Of a stretch of DNA of 64,000 nucleotides, positions 25,174 to 33,744 are shown piece by piece. The first letter of the stretch is position 1. Every line of letters begins with the position of its first letter. The notes beneath the pieces were generated by a model. It was not told the origin of the DNA. It made no database searches and worked only from the letters and a program-made list of their open reading frames with translations. The position numbers and the translations under genes were made by a program. The stretch comes from Natronolimnobius sp. AArcel1 (lineage in GTDB: Archaea > Halobacteriota > Halobacteria > Halobacteriales > Natrialbaceae), in the NCBI RefSeq assembly GCF_011043775.1, contig NZ_JAAKXY010000008.1, forward strand, positions 1 to 64,000, given 5' to 3'.

Positions 25174-25860
25174 ATGTCAAATACGACAGATGGCGATGTC
25201 TTCACTCAAACTCTTCAAAACCTCCATTCTGATTTTCAAGCTAACCCCTTCGAGTACGGAAACGAAGATATGATTCTCCCCGAGTTGTATCATCGGTTGA
25301 AGCTGGAACTGGACCAAACACGACTTCCGGCTAAGTTCGGAGTTGAATATGGAGACGACTCCTGGAAGGTTCAAAAAGCGTCTGAATCGACAGAGGCAGG
25401 CGAGGTAACCCGAACTCGAACAGAAACAGCCTTTATACATGATAGTGATTCCTGGATCCCATCAAATCGATCAATGACGTTCAAATTTGATTTGACTATC
25501 TTTTCGGAATCCGAATCGTTGCTTCTACAGAGTAAGCGCACTGGCCCAAGCAACTATTTTGATTCTGGGAATGAAATCTCTGTTCTGGCCGAAGTGAAAC
25601 ACTCAAAGAATCTAAGCGGGAACGATTTTTACTCACAGGAGAAAGGAATCAGTGATATCGTTGCTCTCTCAGAGTTCCCTGGAGAGGTTCATGAGCGCAC
25701 GTTTCTGTTCTTTGATTGGTGGCCCGAATATCAAGATGGTACTGAGCGATTCAGCAAGTATAAATCTAAACTACTCGCTCAACTACCAACTCTTTCATCA
25801 CCAGTCACTATTCGATACCTTCCTCGTATAGGTGACGAGCAGACGTTTACCATTTCATAA
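25174..25860 (+). CDS. PD-(D/E)XK-like nuclease-fold protein, putative defence gene
   Basis: 228 residues from ATG 25,174 (a start 14 codons earlier is possible at 25,132). A central SMTFKFDLTIFSES with Asp106 is followed by SVLAEVKHSKN with Glu140 and Lys142, i.e. the D...ExK signature of PD-(D/E)XK nucleases on adjacent strands. The ends are helical and charged. GC content is lower than that of its neighbours. It lies just before a DUF4365 gene on the same strand, and both are bracketed by the duplicated YdjM cassette. No methylase or helicase partner is seen. Family not recognised beyond the fold motif. Confidence 0.5.
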   Translation: MSNTTDGDVFTQTLQNLHSDFQANPFEYGNEDMILPELYHRLKLELDQTRLPAKFGVEYGDDSWKVQKASESTEAGEVTRTRTETAFIHDSDSWIPSNRSMTFKFDLTIFSESESLLLQSKRTGPSNYFDSGNEISVLAEVKHSKNLSGNDFYSQEKGISDIVALSEFPGEVHERTFLFFDWWPEYQDGTERFSKYKSKLLAQLPTLSSPVTIRYLPRIGDEQTFTIS

Positions 25861-25976
25861 CTAAATCCGTAATCCACATTCTGTCTGTTTTTGGGTCGAG
25901 GTGGCCGATCTGGCGGTCCCTGTCTTTTGCCTCTATGAATTCATTTCGAAGATGGTGTGGGAAGCGCCTCATTCAA

Positions 25977-26041
25977 ATGGGTAGCGAGGCCGATTCCGCC
26001 CCACCTTGGGCAGGGTTGAAGCCGACACTCGCCACTACTAA
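25977..26041 (+). repeat. solo left end of the 29,572 TnpB family
   Basis: The segment ends GGGTTGAAGCCGACACTCGC followed by CACTAC, matching 29,572-29,636 in sequence and layout (a C-rich hairpin-like stretch, then GGTTGAAGCCGACACTCGC). Both copies are preceded by ATTCAAA. No right end or tnpB follows, so this is an orphan end between the two putative nuclease genes. Confidence 0.65.
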
Positions 26042-26095
26042 CCTCGAACTATCTTGACCCAAACATTCAGTTTTGATTATCTGTTAATAGAAACA

Positions 26096-27394
26096 ATGGG
26101 TAAGCGCAAGGACTCGAATCACGTGTTGGAAGAACAATCGAAAGGAAAAGTACGGACAGAACTCGCTCAGTGGGTGGTAAATGCGCTGGATGATGAGGAC
26201 TATGCGTTTGATTATGAAATCCGGCCGGTTGGTGAGTTTGTGGATTCTGGTATCGTCGATCCGTCACCGTTCTACGCTCAGCTCAAGGCTTCTCGGTGGT
26301 TTGATGACGAAGACGACATCTGGTGGGACTTCAATACCGAGTATCTCCTCGAGGACTGCTTGCAGGCATCGGTTCCAGTCGTACTGCTTGTGTATGAACG
26401 CTACGGTGACACCCTGCATTGGTGCGTCATCCAAGAACATTGTTGGGATGTTTTAGACGAGGAACGACCGGGATGGCAAGAGCAGTCCTCCGTCCGTATC
26501 AGGTTCGAACGGGATCCGATCACCGACGTGAAAGGACGGAATCACCTTCGAACTGCCATCGAGAGAACCCAGCGTCGAATCTCAACGAGAGAGTATATTG
26601 CTACGTCGCAGCGAGAAACGTTCAGTCACTCTCAGGGAACGACACTCGCATCGTCCGAGGAGGTACTCGATCACAAGCACAAACTCATCGGCGAGGCGAA
26701 ATCGTTCATCGAAGCAAATCAAACCGCACGGGCTCTCCAGAAACTGATGGACGTCTATCAGCTGCCTGAAGTGGATGATCCGACGCTTGAAGCGATTAAA
26801 CATCTGATAGCGCTCCGTGAAACGACTGATGTCAGCGTCGCCCTCTCTAAGATTCGATTCGCGAGTAAAGGGCTACAACTCGCCGAGGAGTACAACCGGG
26901 CGGAACTACGAGAGTCACTCGAAGACGAACTCACGAACGCACAGGAGTACGTCTCCGAGCGATTCGTCGGCGCGAAATACGATCACACGAATGCGAAACG
27001 CGAACTATTAGTTCTCACTATCGAAGATTGGGGGATATCAGATGCCGGCGCTGATATCATTGCCCAAATCCAGTGGGGCAACGGTGAGTTAGACACCGAG
27101 ATGGCTCACGCGATCGCAGGCGACGATTGCATCAAATTGAAACAGTCAGGCGAATCTCGAACTCCACAGGGTATCGCCTGTGCGGAGCGAGAGCACCGGT
27201 TCGAAACCGATATGTTAGCAGAGTTGCCGTGCCTCGCGAAATGTACTGTGTGTGGGCTCTCCTGTGAGACACTCGAGGACGTCCTTGAGCAAGAGATTCC
27301 CGCTGTCTGTGATGAATGTGGGTCTCTCGGATACGATATTACGTGGCAGCGAGACACTAAATACTGTCCCGATTGCAGGGGGTCTTCGTCGTAG
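26096..27394 (+). CDS. DUF4365 protein with C-terminal zinc ribbon, putative defence nuclease
   Basis: 432 residues from ATG 26,096. The N-terminal about 150 residues fit DUF4365, a restriction-endonuclease-like domain common in defence genes: RTELAQWVVNALDDEDYAFD, FYAQLKASRW (Q62-x-K64, the catalytic QxK), then ASVPVVLLVYERYGDTLHWC. A helical middle (210-330) follows. The end has cysteine pairs CTVCGLSC, CDECGS and YCPDC, a zinc ribbon probably for nucleic-acid binding. The earlier TTG at 26,054 is unlikely since the orphan TnpB left end lies there. With the nuclease-like gene upstream it may form a two-gene system; this is inferred. Confidence 0.65.
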   Translation: MGKRKDSNHVLEEQSKGKVRTELAQWVVNALDDEDYAFDYEIRPVGEFVDSGIVDPSPFYAQLKASRWFDDEDDIWWDFNTEYLLEDCLQASVPVVLLVYERYGDTLHWCVIQEHCWDVLDEERPGWQEQSSVRIRFERDPITDVKGRNHLRTAIERTQRRISTREYIATSQRETFSHSQGTTLASSEEVLDHKHKLIGEAKSFIEANQTARALQKLMDVYQLPEVDDPTLEAIKHLIALRETTDVSVALSKIRFASKGLQLAEEYNRAELRESLEDELTNAQEYVSERFVGAKYDHTNAKRELLVLTIEDWGISDAGADIIAQIQWGNGELDTEMAHAIAGDDCIKLKQSGESRTPQGIACAEREHRFETDMLAELPCLAKCTVCGLSCETLEDVLEQEIPAVCDECGSLGYDITWQRDTKYCPDCRGSSS

Positions 27395-27636
27395 TTCCTG
27401 GTTCGAGCGATTCGCGTACCGACGAATTAGCGTACTGCCGTGCCGTACTACTGCATCCGTTTCGACGCCTCTCGGTCGTGTCGACTCGCGGTTATCCAAA
27501 TCGACTCCGTCGATCTGCTGGACCTTCTCCGTCGTTCGGTGGCCTCCGGTCCCGTACGAGTATTCGACGGCACCTTTGTCTTCGTCGAAAGCGATCACTG
27601 CTTATATCTCCCCCTAATAACTATGATCTTACACTT

Positions 27637-28011
27637 TTAATTTTCTCCCGAATACGTGTAGTATATCTCTGGTTCTACCAATTCCCAGTAGTCCGAGTCA
27701 GAGCTAGGAACCTCCCGGGATTCGACCAAACCTTTCTCCTTCAGGTCCCCTAACCGAATTTTAACTATCGTGAGTAAATCCTCTTTACGGCGCATATCTC
27801 TCGTCTCTTTAATAAGGTCTATGAGTCGGCCGTACTCATGATCGGCGTCCAAAGTATACTCGGACTCATTGAAATTAAAGAGTTCCTCGGCCAACTCGTT
27901 AACGGTATATGCTATATTATCGTTCTCTTTCAAAAACTCGAGTGCAAGATCACCAACACGGGACGGGGGGTCTGATTCAAGCCATGGGTCAGAATTCGTT
28001 TTGATTGGCAC
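27637..28011 (-). CDS. winged-helix-like protein of unknown role
   Basis: 124 residues from GTG 28,011. Residues about 17-100 look like a winged helix: VGDLALEFLKENDNIAYTVN, ELAEELFN, then VKIRLGDLKEKGLVESREV, and a final strand DYWELVEPEIYY. It is convergent with the DUF4365 gene across a 242-base gap that holds no clear gene. It probably regulates the island or belongs to it. Confidence 0.5.
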   Translation of the reverse strand: MPIKTNSDPWLESDPPSRVGDLALEFLKENDNIAYTVNELAEELFNFNESEYTLDADHEYGRLIDLIKETRDMRRKEDLLTIVKIRLGDLKEKGLVESREVPSSDSDYWELVEPEIYYTYSGEN

Positions 28012-28028
28012 GATTCTCCAGTTGCAAA

Positions 28029-28214
28029 CTATCCATAAGAATACTTCTGAAGCAAACTGTCTTTCGCCGGTTGGCTACGGGCTCCACGAGGCCTTTTTGA
28101 GACTTCGATGATCCTTGGAGATTTGAGTGAATCGTACTCGTTTGATTGGGTAATCGTAGGGTCGTCGAAGAATCGAGACTCATTGCCTGTGATAGAAGCG
28201 TCTGACCGATCCAT
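28029..28214 (-). CDS. small hypothetical protein
   Basis: 61 residues from ATG 28,214 (MDRSDASITGNESRFFDDPT), ending 17 bases before the GTG of the wHTH gene on the same strand. Hydrophilic, with no known motif. The close spacing suggests a leader gene, but coding is uncertain. Confidence 0.25.
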   Translation of the reverse strand: MDRSDASITGNESRFFDDPTITQSNEYDSLKSPRIIEVSKRPRGARSQPAKDSLLQKYSYG

Positions 28215-28324
28215 ACCCAGAAATTGATCTAGCCTAAGCTGACGACTTCATCGTCCTCATGATGTCCAGGAGTTTACTAACCGTTTATGTACCCTGATAT
28301 GCATGTTTTCGTATGAATTGTAAG

Positions 28325-28843
28325 TTAGGTATTCAGATCTCCTGTAGATGAAGACCGCCGTGGCCACTGGTATCGAAGATACCAGACGCTGATAGCAAGC
28401 AGCGTTGCGATGATCGCGGGCCATCGATCGCTGCTGCGGTAGAGATTGGGGGAGGGTGGGTGGTAGCTCGAGAGCGGCCAGAGGACGTCGTACGAGTAGC
28501 CCGACGGGTTGACGAGCGCCATGTCTAGCACGTGGTGGGACGCAGCCCCGAGCAGGAAGAGGGCGATCGCCTGGGCGCGATATTGGGGTGCGAGGACGAG
28601 TGCACAGAGCAGCGCCATGACGACGGAGCCTCCGAGCCTGTGCAGTGGGTCCCACGAGAACGGGATTCCGAGTGTTGTTGCGACCACTGCATCGGGGATG
28701 ACGAGGTAGATTTTGATGAAATCCGGTGCAATAGCGCCGAGCACAACGAGCGAAACGTGGGCTGGCCGCATCCAGTCGACCCACCAGGAGAGGCCGACGC
28801 CGATGATGAAACCGGCGATGGCGTGGGTGAAGACATCCGCCAT
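28325..28843 (-). CDS. YdjM/DUF457-type membrane-bound metal-dependent hydrolase, copy 2
   Basis: 172 residues from ATG 28,843; MADVFTHAIAGFIIGVGLSW, APDFIKIYLV and HHVLDMALVNPSGYSY match copy 1 residue for residue over most of the length. The start overlaps the stop of the upstream two-TM gene (TAATG). GC content is higher than in copy 1. Intact and probably functional. The C-terminal tail differs (RRSSSTGDLNT). Confidence 0.8.
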   Translation of the reverse strand: MADVFTHAIAGFIIGVGLSWWVDWMRPAHVSLVVLGAIAPDFIKIYLVIPDAVVATTLGIPFSWDPLHRLGGSVVMALLCALVLAPQYRAQAIALFLLGAASHHVLDMALVNPSGYSYDVLWPLSSYHPPSPNLYRSSDRWPAIIATLLAISVWYLRYQWPRRSSSTGDLNT

Positions 28844-29409
28844 TAGTCGTCACCTCGTATCGGGTCGTAGGTGTGGTCCGACGGCTCGTGGCGTGGAAGC
28901 GACAGTGGCTGGTCGCGTGGGACAAACGCGAGTTGCCGGCGGTCGAATCGCCAATGGCGGATGAAGTGGCCAAGCGCAAAGAGACCGCCAATGAACGAGA
29001 TAATGTACATGTACGTGGCTTCCCAGGGTTCTCGGGTGAGCGTTTGCTCGGCCTCGAGTGTGTCCGTGCTGGTGAGCGTCCCGAAGACGGTGATGGTTTT
29101 GTCTCGCTCGAGGGCGTCGCTGTCGTGGAGGTTCTGGGTGGCGTGTTCGACTGTGACGTGGTGTTGGGATGGGTGCTCGAGTTGGATAACGACCGGGTCC
29201 GTGTCGACGACGGTGCCCTCCAGGGAGGCCTGTTGGTCGACGTACGCATCCGGATCCGGACCGACATGGTCTTCGTTGGGATAGTCGTTTGCTGTGGGAT
29301 CGTATCCGGGAAGCGTCCCGTACCAGACCATGAGCCCGACGAGAGCGCAGATGAGGAGGACTGCAGCGAGGTGCCGTATTCGGTGTTTGGTCGGGTCCAG
29401 CGTCGTCAT
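28843..29409 (-). CDS. two-TM protein with extracytoplasmic beta domain, copy 2
   Basis: 188 residues, clearly paralogous to 24,154-24,708: TM1 (LAAVLLICALVGLMVWYG), DPVVIQLEHPSQHHVTVEHA, FGTLTSTDTLEAEQTLTREP, TM2 (YMYIISFIGGLFALGHFI), then RHWRFDRRQLAFVPRDQPL. The external domain is the most variable part. Co-translated with YdjM copy 2. Unknown function. Confidence 0.7.
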   Translation of the reverse strand: MTTLDPTKHRIRHLAAVLLICALVGLMVWYGTLPGYDPTANDYPNEDHVGPDPDAYVDQQASLEGTVVDTDPVVIQLEHPSQHHVTVEHATQNLHDSDALERDKTITVFGTLTSTDTLEAEQTLTREPWEATYMYIISFIGGLFALGHFIRHWRFDRRQLAFVPRDQPLSLPRHEPSDHTYDPIRGDD

Positions 29410-29571
29410 CTCGAGTTAGTATCGATGCATGTCGGCAACGGCGTATGGCTTTTGTGGAACAGGTCTGGAAGTTGTTTTTGTGGATGGGATTGTTGAGACC
29501 CACCTATCCATATGTATTCTTCACATTACCCGATATACGAAAGTTAAAGTGTTCTGGGCCAAAAGATTCAA

Positions 29572-30955
29572 ATAGGTATCAAGTCGGATCCCCCGGCCAC
29601 CGTGCCCGGGGTTGAAGCCGACACTCGCTGCCACTGACCACTACCTATTAAGTACCTCTATCATCTATTGAAGCCTGTGGCAGACGGCTACCTGAGACGT
29701 ACCGCAATCACCCGCCCTATTCTCACCACCGAGCAACAGGACTTGCTCGATGCCACCATCGATGAGTGGAAAGCTGCCTGCAACATCAGCAGTCGAATAG
29801 GATGGGAACACGGTGAGACGCGGAAAACTTCCCTCCAAGACCTTGCCTACGACAAGGTGTTAGGGGAAACACGTCTCGGAAGTCAACATGCAATTCTCGC
29901 CACTCATCAGGCCGCAGCCGCGCTTGATGGTGTCGAAGCAATCGAAGACCTTGATGAACACTACAAAACGTCTCGACCGGAGTTCAGCAGTAACACGGTG
30001 AAATACGACACGCGGACGATGACGCTGTTCGATGACGGGTCTGTTTCGCTCTCCACGGTCGATAGTCGGATTCAGTGTGATCTGAACCTCCCTGACGAAG
30101 TAGACGGTTATCAACACGAATACATTAACGACGACGAGTGGGAAGTAACGGAGTCTACGCTGTCGAAGCGCGATGGCGAATACTATCTCCACATCGGGTT
30201 TCGCAAAGACAAGCCCGAGAAACAGGTCGAAATACAGGATGACGACGAGGACAGGACAGTTCTCGGCGTTGACCTCGGCATCGTCAACATCGCCACCACC
30301 AGCACGGCGTACTTCGCGTCGGGGAGGGAACTTCGACACCAGCATCGAGAGTTCGAGCGGATTCGCGGCAACATTCAGCAGACCGGTACACAATCTGCCC
30401 ATCGAACGATTCAGCAGATGAGCGGAAGGGAGTCACGGTATCTTCGTGACGAACTCCATCAAGCCGCTAACCGGATTCTCGAAGAAGCACGCACACACGA
30501 CTGCGAATACATCGCGTTCGAGAACCTGAAACATATCCGAGAGCGTGCGCCGCCCATCAAGGAGTTCCACCAGTGGGCACACCGACAACTCGTTGACCTC
30601 GTGGAGTACAAGGCCGAAGCCGAAGGGATAAGCGTCGAGTTTGTCAATCCGAAGAATACGAGTCGGCGGTGCCCGGAGTGTGGGCACACAAGTAAGGGGA
30701 ACCGGGTGCGACAGGCGGAGTTCGAGTGTGAGTCGTGCGAAGCGACTCAGAATGCGGATTACGTAGGTGCGAAGAATGTTGGGTGGCGGTTTGTCCGTCG
30801 TGGGCTACAGTCCTCGCGGCGGACGGGCGACAGTCAACTCGCCCTGAAGTCAGGAACGGTGACGCCAAATCGGGGATTTGTCCCGTCCGACTAACCGTCG
30901 GCAGAGGCCGGGTTCACTGACAAGCCTCACGTCACCGTGCGCGGGGCAGTTGACA
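29572..30955 (+). mobile_element. complete TnpB-only IS200/IS605-type element
   Basis: The boundaries come from comparison with the uninterrupted copy 1 of the cassette: AAAAGATTCAA / TAAGG at 24,861-24,875 has become AAAAGATTCAA, 1384 bases, TAAGG. The element therefore entered directly after TTCAA with no target duplication, as IS200/IS605 elements do. It separates the second zinc-finger gene from its promoter. The left end is shared with the orphan at 25,977. Confidence 0.85.
29668..30894 (+). CDS. tnpB: TnpB-family RNA-guided endonuclease, complete
   Basis: 408 residues from TTG 29,668 (GTG 29,677 also possible). The N-terminal helical region occupies 1-190; RuvC-I is GVDLGIVNIA with Asp202; RuvC-II is IAFENL with Glu285; the zinc finger is C335-x2-C338 and C354-x2-C357; RuvC-III is QNADYVGAKN with Asp364. 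All three catalytic acids and the four cysteines are intact, so it is likely an active RNA-guided nuclease whose target-adjacent motif should match the insertion context (TTCAA-like). The guide RNA is expected from the right end, about 30,800-30,955 and beyond. Confidence 0.93.
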   Translation: MKPVADGYLRRTAITRPILTTEQQDLLDATIDEWKAACNISSRIGWEHGETRKTSLQDLAYDKVLGETRLGSQHAILATHQAAAALDGVEAIEDLDEHYKTSRPEFSSNTVKYDTRTMTLFDDGSVSLSTVDSRIQCDLNLPDEVDGYQHEYINDDEWEVTESTLSKRDGEYYLHIGFRKDKPEKQVEIQDDDEDRTVLGVDLGIVNIATTSTAYFASGRELRHQHREFERIRGNIQQTGTQSAHRTIQQMSGRESRYLRDELHQAANRILEEARTHDCEYIAFENLKHIRERAPPIKEFHQWAHRQLVDLVEYKAEAEGISVEFVNPKNTSRRCPECGHTSKGNRVRQAEFECESCEATQNADYVGAKNVGWRFVRRGLQSSRRTGDSQLALKSGTVTPNRGFVPSD

Positions 30956-30961
30956 TAAGGA

Positions 30962-31081
30962 ATGTCCTAAGAGCAAGAGACGGCCTACTGCGAACAGTGT
31001 GGTGAGCAGCAACCGGTCCAGAAGACGGTTCCGTGGCAGCCAGATCTCTGTGGGACTTGTAGCGCTGAACTCGAGGATTAG
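30962..31081 (+). pseudogene. zinc-finger microprotein, copy 2, nonsense codon at position 3
   Basis: Aligned to copy 1 the frame is ATG TCC TAA GAG CAA GAG, where copy 1 has CAA at codon 3. The remainder (ETAYCEQCGEQQPVQKTVPW, then QPDLCGTCSAELED) is intact to TAG 31,081 with only conservative changes. The gene has also lost its promoter to the TnpB element just upstream. It is probably dead unless a downstream start is used. Confidence 0.75.
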
Positions 31082-31227
31082 TTCTAACGCGGTCGTATGT
31101 AGCTGGATATTGGCTTACAGTCAGTAGTTAGTTCTCGAGACTGGTTGATTGGCACTGGATTCAAATGAAATTCACCAGCAGCGTCTACTAAAGATCAGGG
31201 TTTCGTCTGGTGAATAGGGCTGTCTGC

Positions 31228-32514
31228 TTACCAGGTCAAGCCCTCGTAGATAATGCCGTTACGGCGTTCGATGCAGCGACGGCCGTCAACGACGACTGGT
31301 GTTGCCATTGCGTCGAATTCTTCGTCGAGTTCGCTGAATTCATCCCAATCAGTGACGACAAGTGCGCCATCAGCCCCCTCGAGTGCATCCGCGGCGGACT
31401 CGGCGTACTCGATATCGGGGAACTTGTGGGACATCTCGTCAGCAGCGACCGGATCGTAGGCGGCGACATTAGCGCCACGAGACTGGAGTGCATCGATCAC
31501 TGGAATCGCCCTCGAGTTCCGGATATCGTCTGTATTTGGTTTGAACGCAAGCCCAAGGACTGCAATGCGTGCGTCCTCAGGATTGACGTGGCTCATTAGG
31601 CACTCGAGCATCCGGTTGGGTTGGCGGTCATTGACCTCAACGGTTCCCTCGAGTACGGCTGGATCGTAGTCGACTGCTTGTGCGGCTGCAATGATCGCGT
31701 TCACGTCTTTTGGGAAACAGGAGCCACCCCAGCCAACGCCGCTGCGGAGGAAACGCTCCGAGATGCGATCGTCGAGGCCGATTGCATCCATCACTTCGTA
31801 TGCATCGAGGTCGAACTCTTTGCAGATGTTCCCGAGGTCGTTCACCAGTGATATTTTCGAGGCAAGGAAGGCGTTGTTCGCGTACTTGATCATCGACGCT
31901 GTCTCGGGATCGGTCTCGACGACCGGTGCGTCGTGGTGCTCGAGTAGCGGCTCGAAGACGTTGTGCAGGCGCTCGGTCGCCCACTCAGATTGGGTACCGA
32001 AGACGAGTTTGTCCGGTTGCTGGAAATCGGTGACGGCGCTGCCTTCTCTGAGGAATTCAGGATTCATCCCGACCTCGATGGCGTCGTTCTCGTTTGCTCC
32101 GCTGTGAATTGCCGGCTCGAGGGTGGCCGGAATGCTCGGTGGCGTAACTGTACTCTTGATGACGACCAGGTGACGGTCGGTTTTGTTTGCGAGTGCGTCT
32201 CCAGTTGCTTCGGCGGCTGCCTCGAGTGCACTTAGATCGATACTCCCGTCATTGTTCGACGGCGTGCCAATTGCGAGAAAGGTGACGTCGGAGTCGGGAA
32301 CTGCGTCGTAGGACGTGGTCGCGGTGAGCCGGTCTCCGGCGTGGGTCTCGAGGAGGTCATCCAATCCTGGTTCGGTGATCGGTGCACGTCCGTCGTTGAG
32401 GGTATTGACGATCTCCTCGTCGATGTCAATCGCTGTGACTTCGTGACCAAGGTCGGCGAAACAAGCAGCGATCGTCGTTCCCACGTATCCACTCCCGATG
32501 ACGGTGATATGCAT
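31228..32514 (-). CDS. aglM: UDP-glucose 6-dehydrogenase
   Basis: 428 residues from ATG 32,514. It oxidises UDP-glucose to UDP-glucuronate with two NAD+. The Rossmann motif is MHITVIGSGYVGTTIAACF; the active site is VGWGGSCFPKDVNA with the catalytic Cys; the central-domain motifs KYANNAFLASKISLVNDLG and the C-terminal VLGLAFKPNTDDIRNS are all present. Length is normal. In Haloferax the homologue AglM supplies hexuronic acids for S-layer N-glycans. It is divergent from aglF at 32,617, which would make its substrate, so the two share a 100-base promoter region. Confidence 0.95.
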   Translation of the reverse strand: MHITVIGSGYVGTTIAACFADLGHEVTAIDIDEEIVNTLNDGRAPITEPGLDDLLETHAGDRLTATTSYDAVPDSDVTFLAIGTPSNNDGSIDLSALEAAAEATGDALANKTDRHLVVIKSTVTPPSIPATLEPAIHSGANENDAIEVGMNPEFLREGSAVTDFQQPDKLVFGTQSEWATERLHNVFEPLLEHHDAPVVETDPETASMIKYANNAFLASKISLVNDLGNICKEFDLDAYEVMDAIGLDDRISERFLRSGVGWGGSCFPKDVNAIIAAAQAVDYDPAVLEGTVEVNDRQPNRMLECLMSHVNPEDARIAVLGLAFKPNTDDIRNSRAIPVIDALQSRGANVAAYDPVAADEMSHKFPDIEYAESAADALEGADGALVVTDWDEFSELDEEFDAMATPVVVDGRRCIERRNGIIYEGLTW

Positions 32515-32616
32515 TGGTTGGAGTGCTCGAGGCAACCAGTATGAACGTTCTGGAATTATATGCCACTGGTCATGTTCTTCGGAAAATATTTGTTGCTATG
32601 ATCGAATCGGTGAGAT

Positions 32617-33369
32617 ATGCAAGCAGTTGTTCTCGCTGCAGGGAAAGGAACGCGGCTGCGTCCTCTTACGGATGACAAGCCCAAGGGGATGGTCGAAGTC
32701 AACGAAAAGCCGATTCTCACTCACTGTTTCGAGCAACTCGTTGAGCTCGGCGCGAGCGAGTTGATCGTGGTTGTCGGATATCTCAAAGAGAAGATCATCG
32801 ATCACTACGGCGATGACTATCGGGGTGTGCCCATTACGTACTGTCATCAGCGCGAACAGCAAGGGCTGGCCCATGCGCTGGTAACCGTTGAAGAGCATGT
32901 TGAGGATGACTTCATGCTGATCCTCGGCGATAATGTGTTCCAGGCGAATCTCGAGGACGTCGTTCGTCGCCAACGCGAAGAGCGTGCGGATGCTGCGTTT
33001 TTGGTGGAGGAAGTTCCTTGGGACGAAGCAAGTCGATACGGAGTCTGTGATACGAACAAATACGGCGAAGTGACTGACGTTGTTGAGAAACCCGACGATC
33101 CGCCATCGAATCTGGTGATGACTGGCTTTTACACGTTCACGCCCGCGATCTTTCACGCTTGTCACCTGGTCCAGCCATCGGATCGCGGCGAGTACGAGAT
33201 CAGCGAGGCCATTGATTTGTTGATTCAAAGCGGGCGGACGATTGATGCGATTGGACTCGAGGGGTGGCGTATTGATGTTGGGTATCCAGAGGACCGGGAG
33301 GAGGCAGAATCACGGCTGCAGGGTGATGAAGGGGACGACAACATGGTGCTCGAGTACGCGTCCAACTGA
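32617..33369 (+). CDS. aglF: AglF-like glucose-1-phosphate uridylyl/thymidylyltransferase
   Basis: 250 residues. The nucleotidyltransferase signature MQAVVLAAGKGTRLRPLTDD and KPKGMVEVNEKPI leads; GDNVF binds the metal and nucleotide; VVEKP and WRIDVGYPED complete the sugar pocket. No beta-helix domain follows, as in AglF. It activates glucose-1-phosphate to a UDP- or dTDP-sugar, the step before AglM. Its head-to-head placement with the dehydrogenase supports UDP-glucose as product. Confidence 0.85.
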   Translation: MQAVVLAAGKGTRLRPLTDDKPKGMVEVNEKPILTHCFEQLVELGASELIVVVGYLKEKIIDHYGDDYRGVPITYCHQREQQGLAHALVTVEEHVEDDFMLILGDNVFQANLEDVVRRQREERADAAFLVEEVPWDEASRYGVCDTNKYGEVTDVVEKPDDPPSNLVMTGFYTFTPAIFHACHLVQPSDRGEYEISEAIDLLIQSGRTIDAIGLEGWRIDVGYPEDREEAESRLQGDEGDDNMVLEYASN

Positions 33370-33744
33370 GTTATTGGCAATCTCGAGTTGGTTTGTGTTA
33401 TTGCTGTTGATGTGAAATCAGAGTATGGATGTCGTCACCGTCGATAACAGGGGGAATCATTGTGAAGACAATTTAAGATGATGTTCGGTTTCGACCACTA
33501 CGCTCACTTTTTCGCAAACACTGCTATATTCCATCAGCAGTTATCAGCCCAAGTCCTTGAGACGAGAAACACTGTGTGCAAACTATTATTCCAGCGCTGT
33601 GGTATGAGATTTCGACAAGTATTTGATGATATACCTAATATATGAGGTCACCAGGGGAACTAAAATGCATAATCAGTTTATGAGTGTGCGGGGGCACATT
33701 AGGATGGAAAGGGGGAATCAACAGATTCTATTTGGGCTTGTGAT
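33370..33744. other. intergenic, AT-rich, no gene seen
   Basis: 375 bases with lower GC than the flanking coding sequence. TATACCTAATATATGAGG near 33,630-33,647 and the run to ATG 33,745 could hold the promoter of the next gene. Nothing else is recognised. Confidence 0.4.

Noticed and set aside
27215-27598. 127-codon minus-strand frame overlapping the 3' end of the DUF4365 gene
   Set aside because: It is antisense to a well-supported gene over half its length and starts at GTG with weak promoter; the first about 60 codons might be a small gene but nothing proves it.
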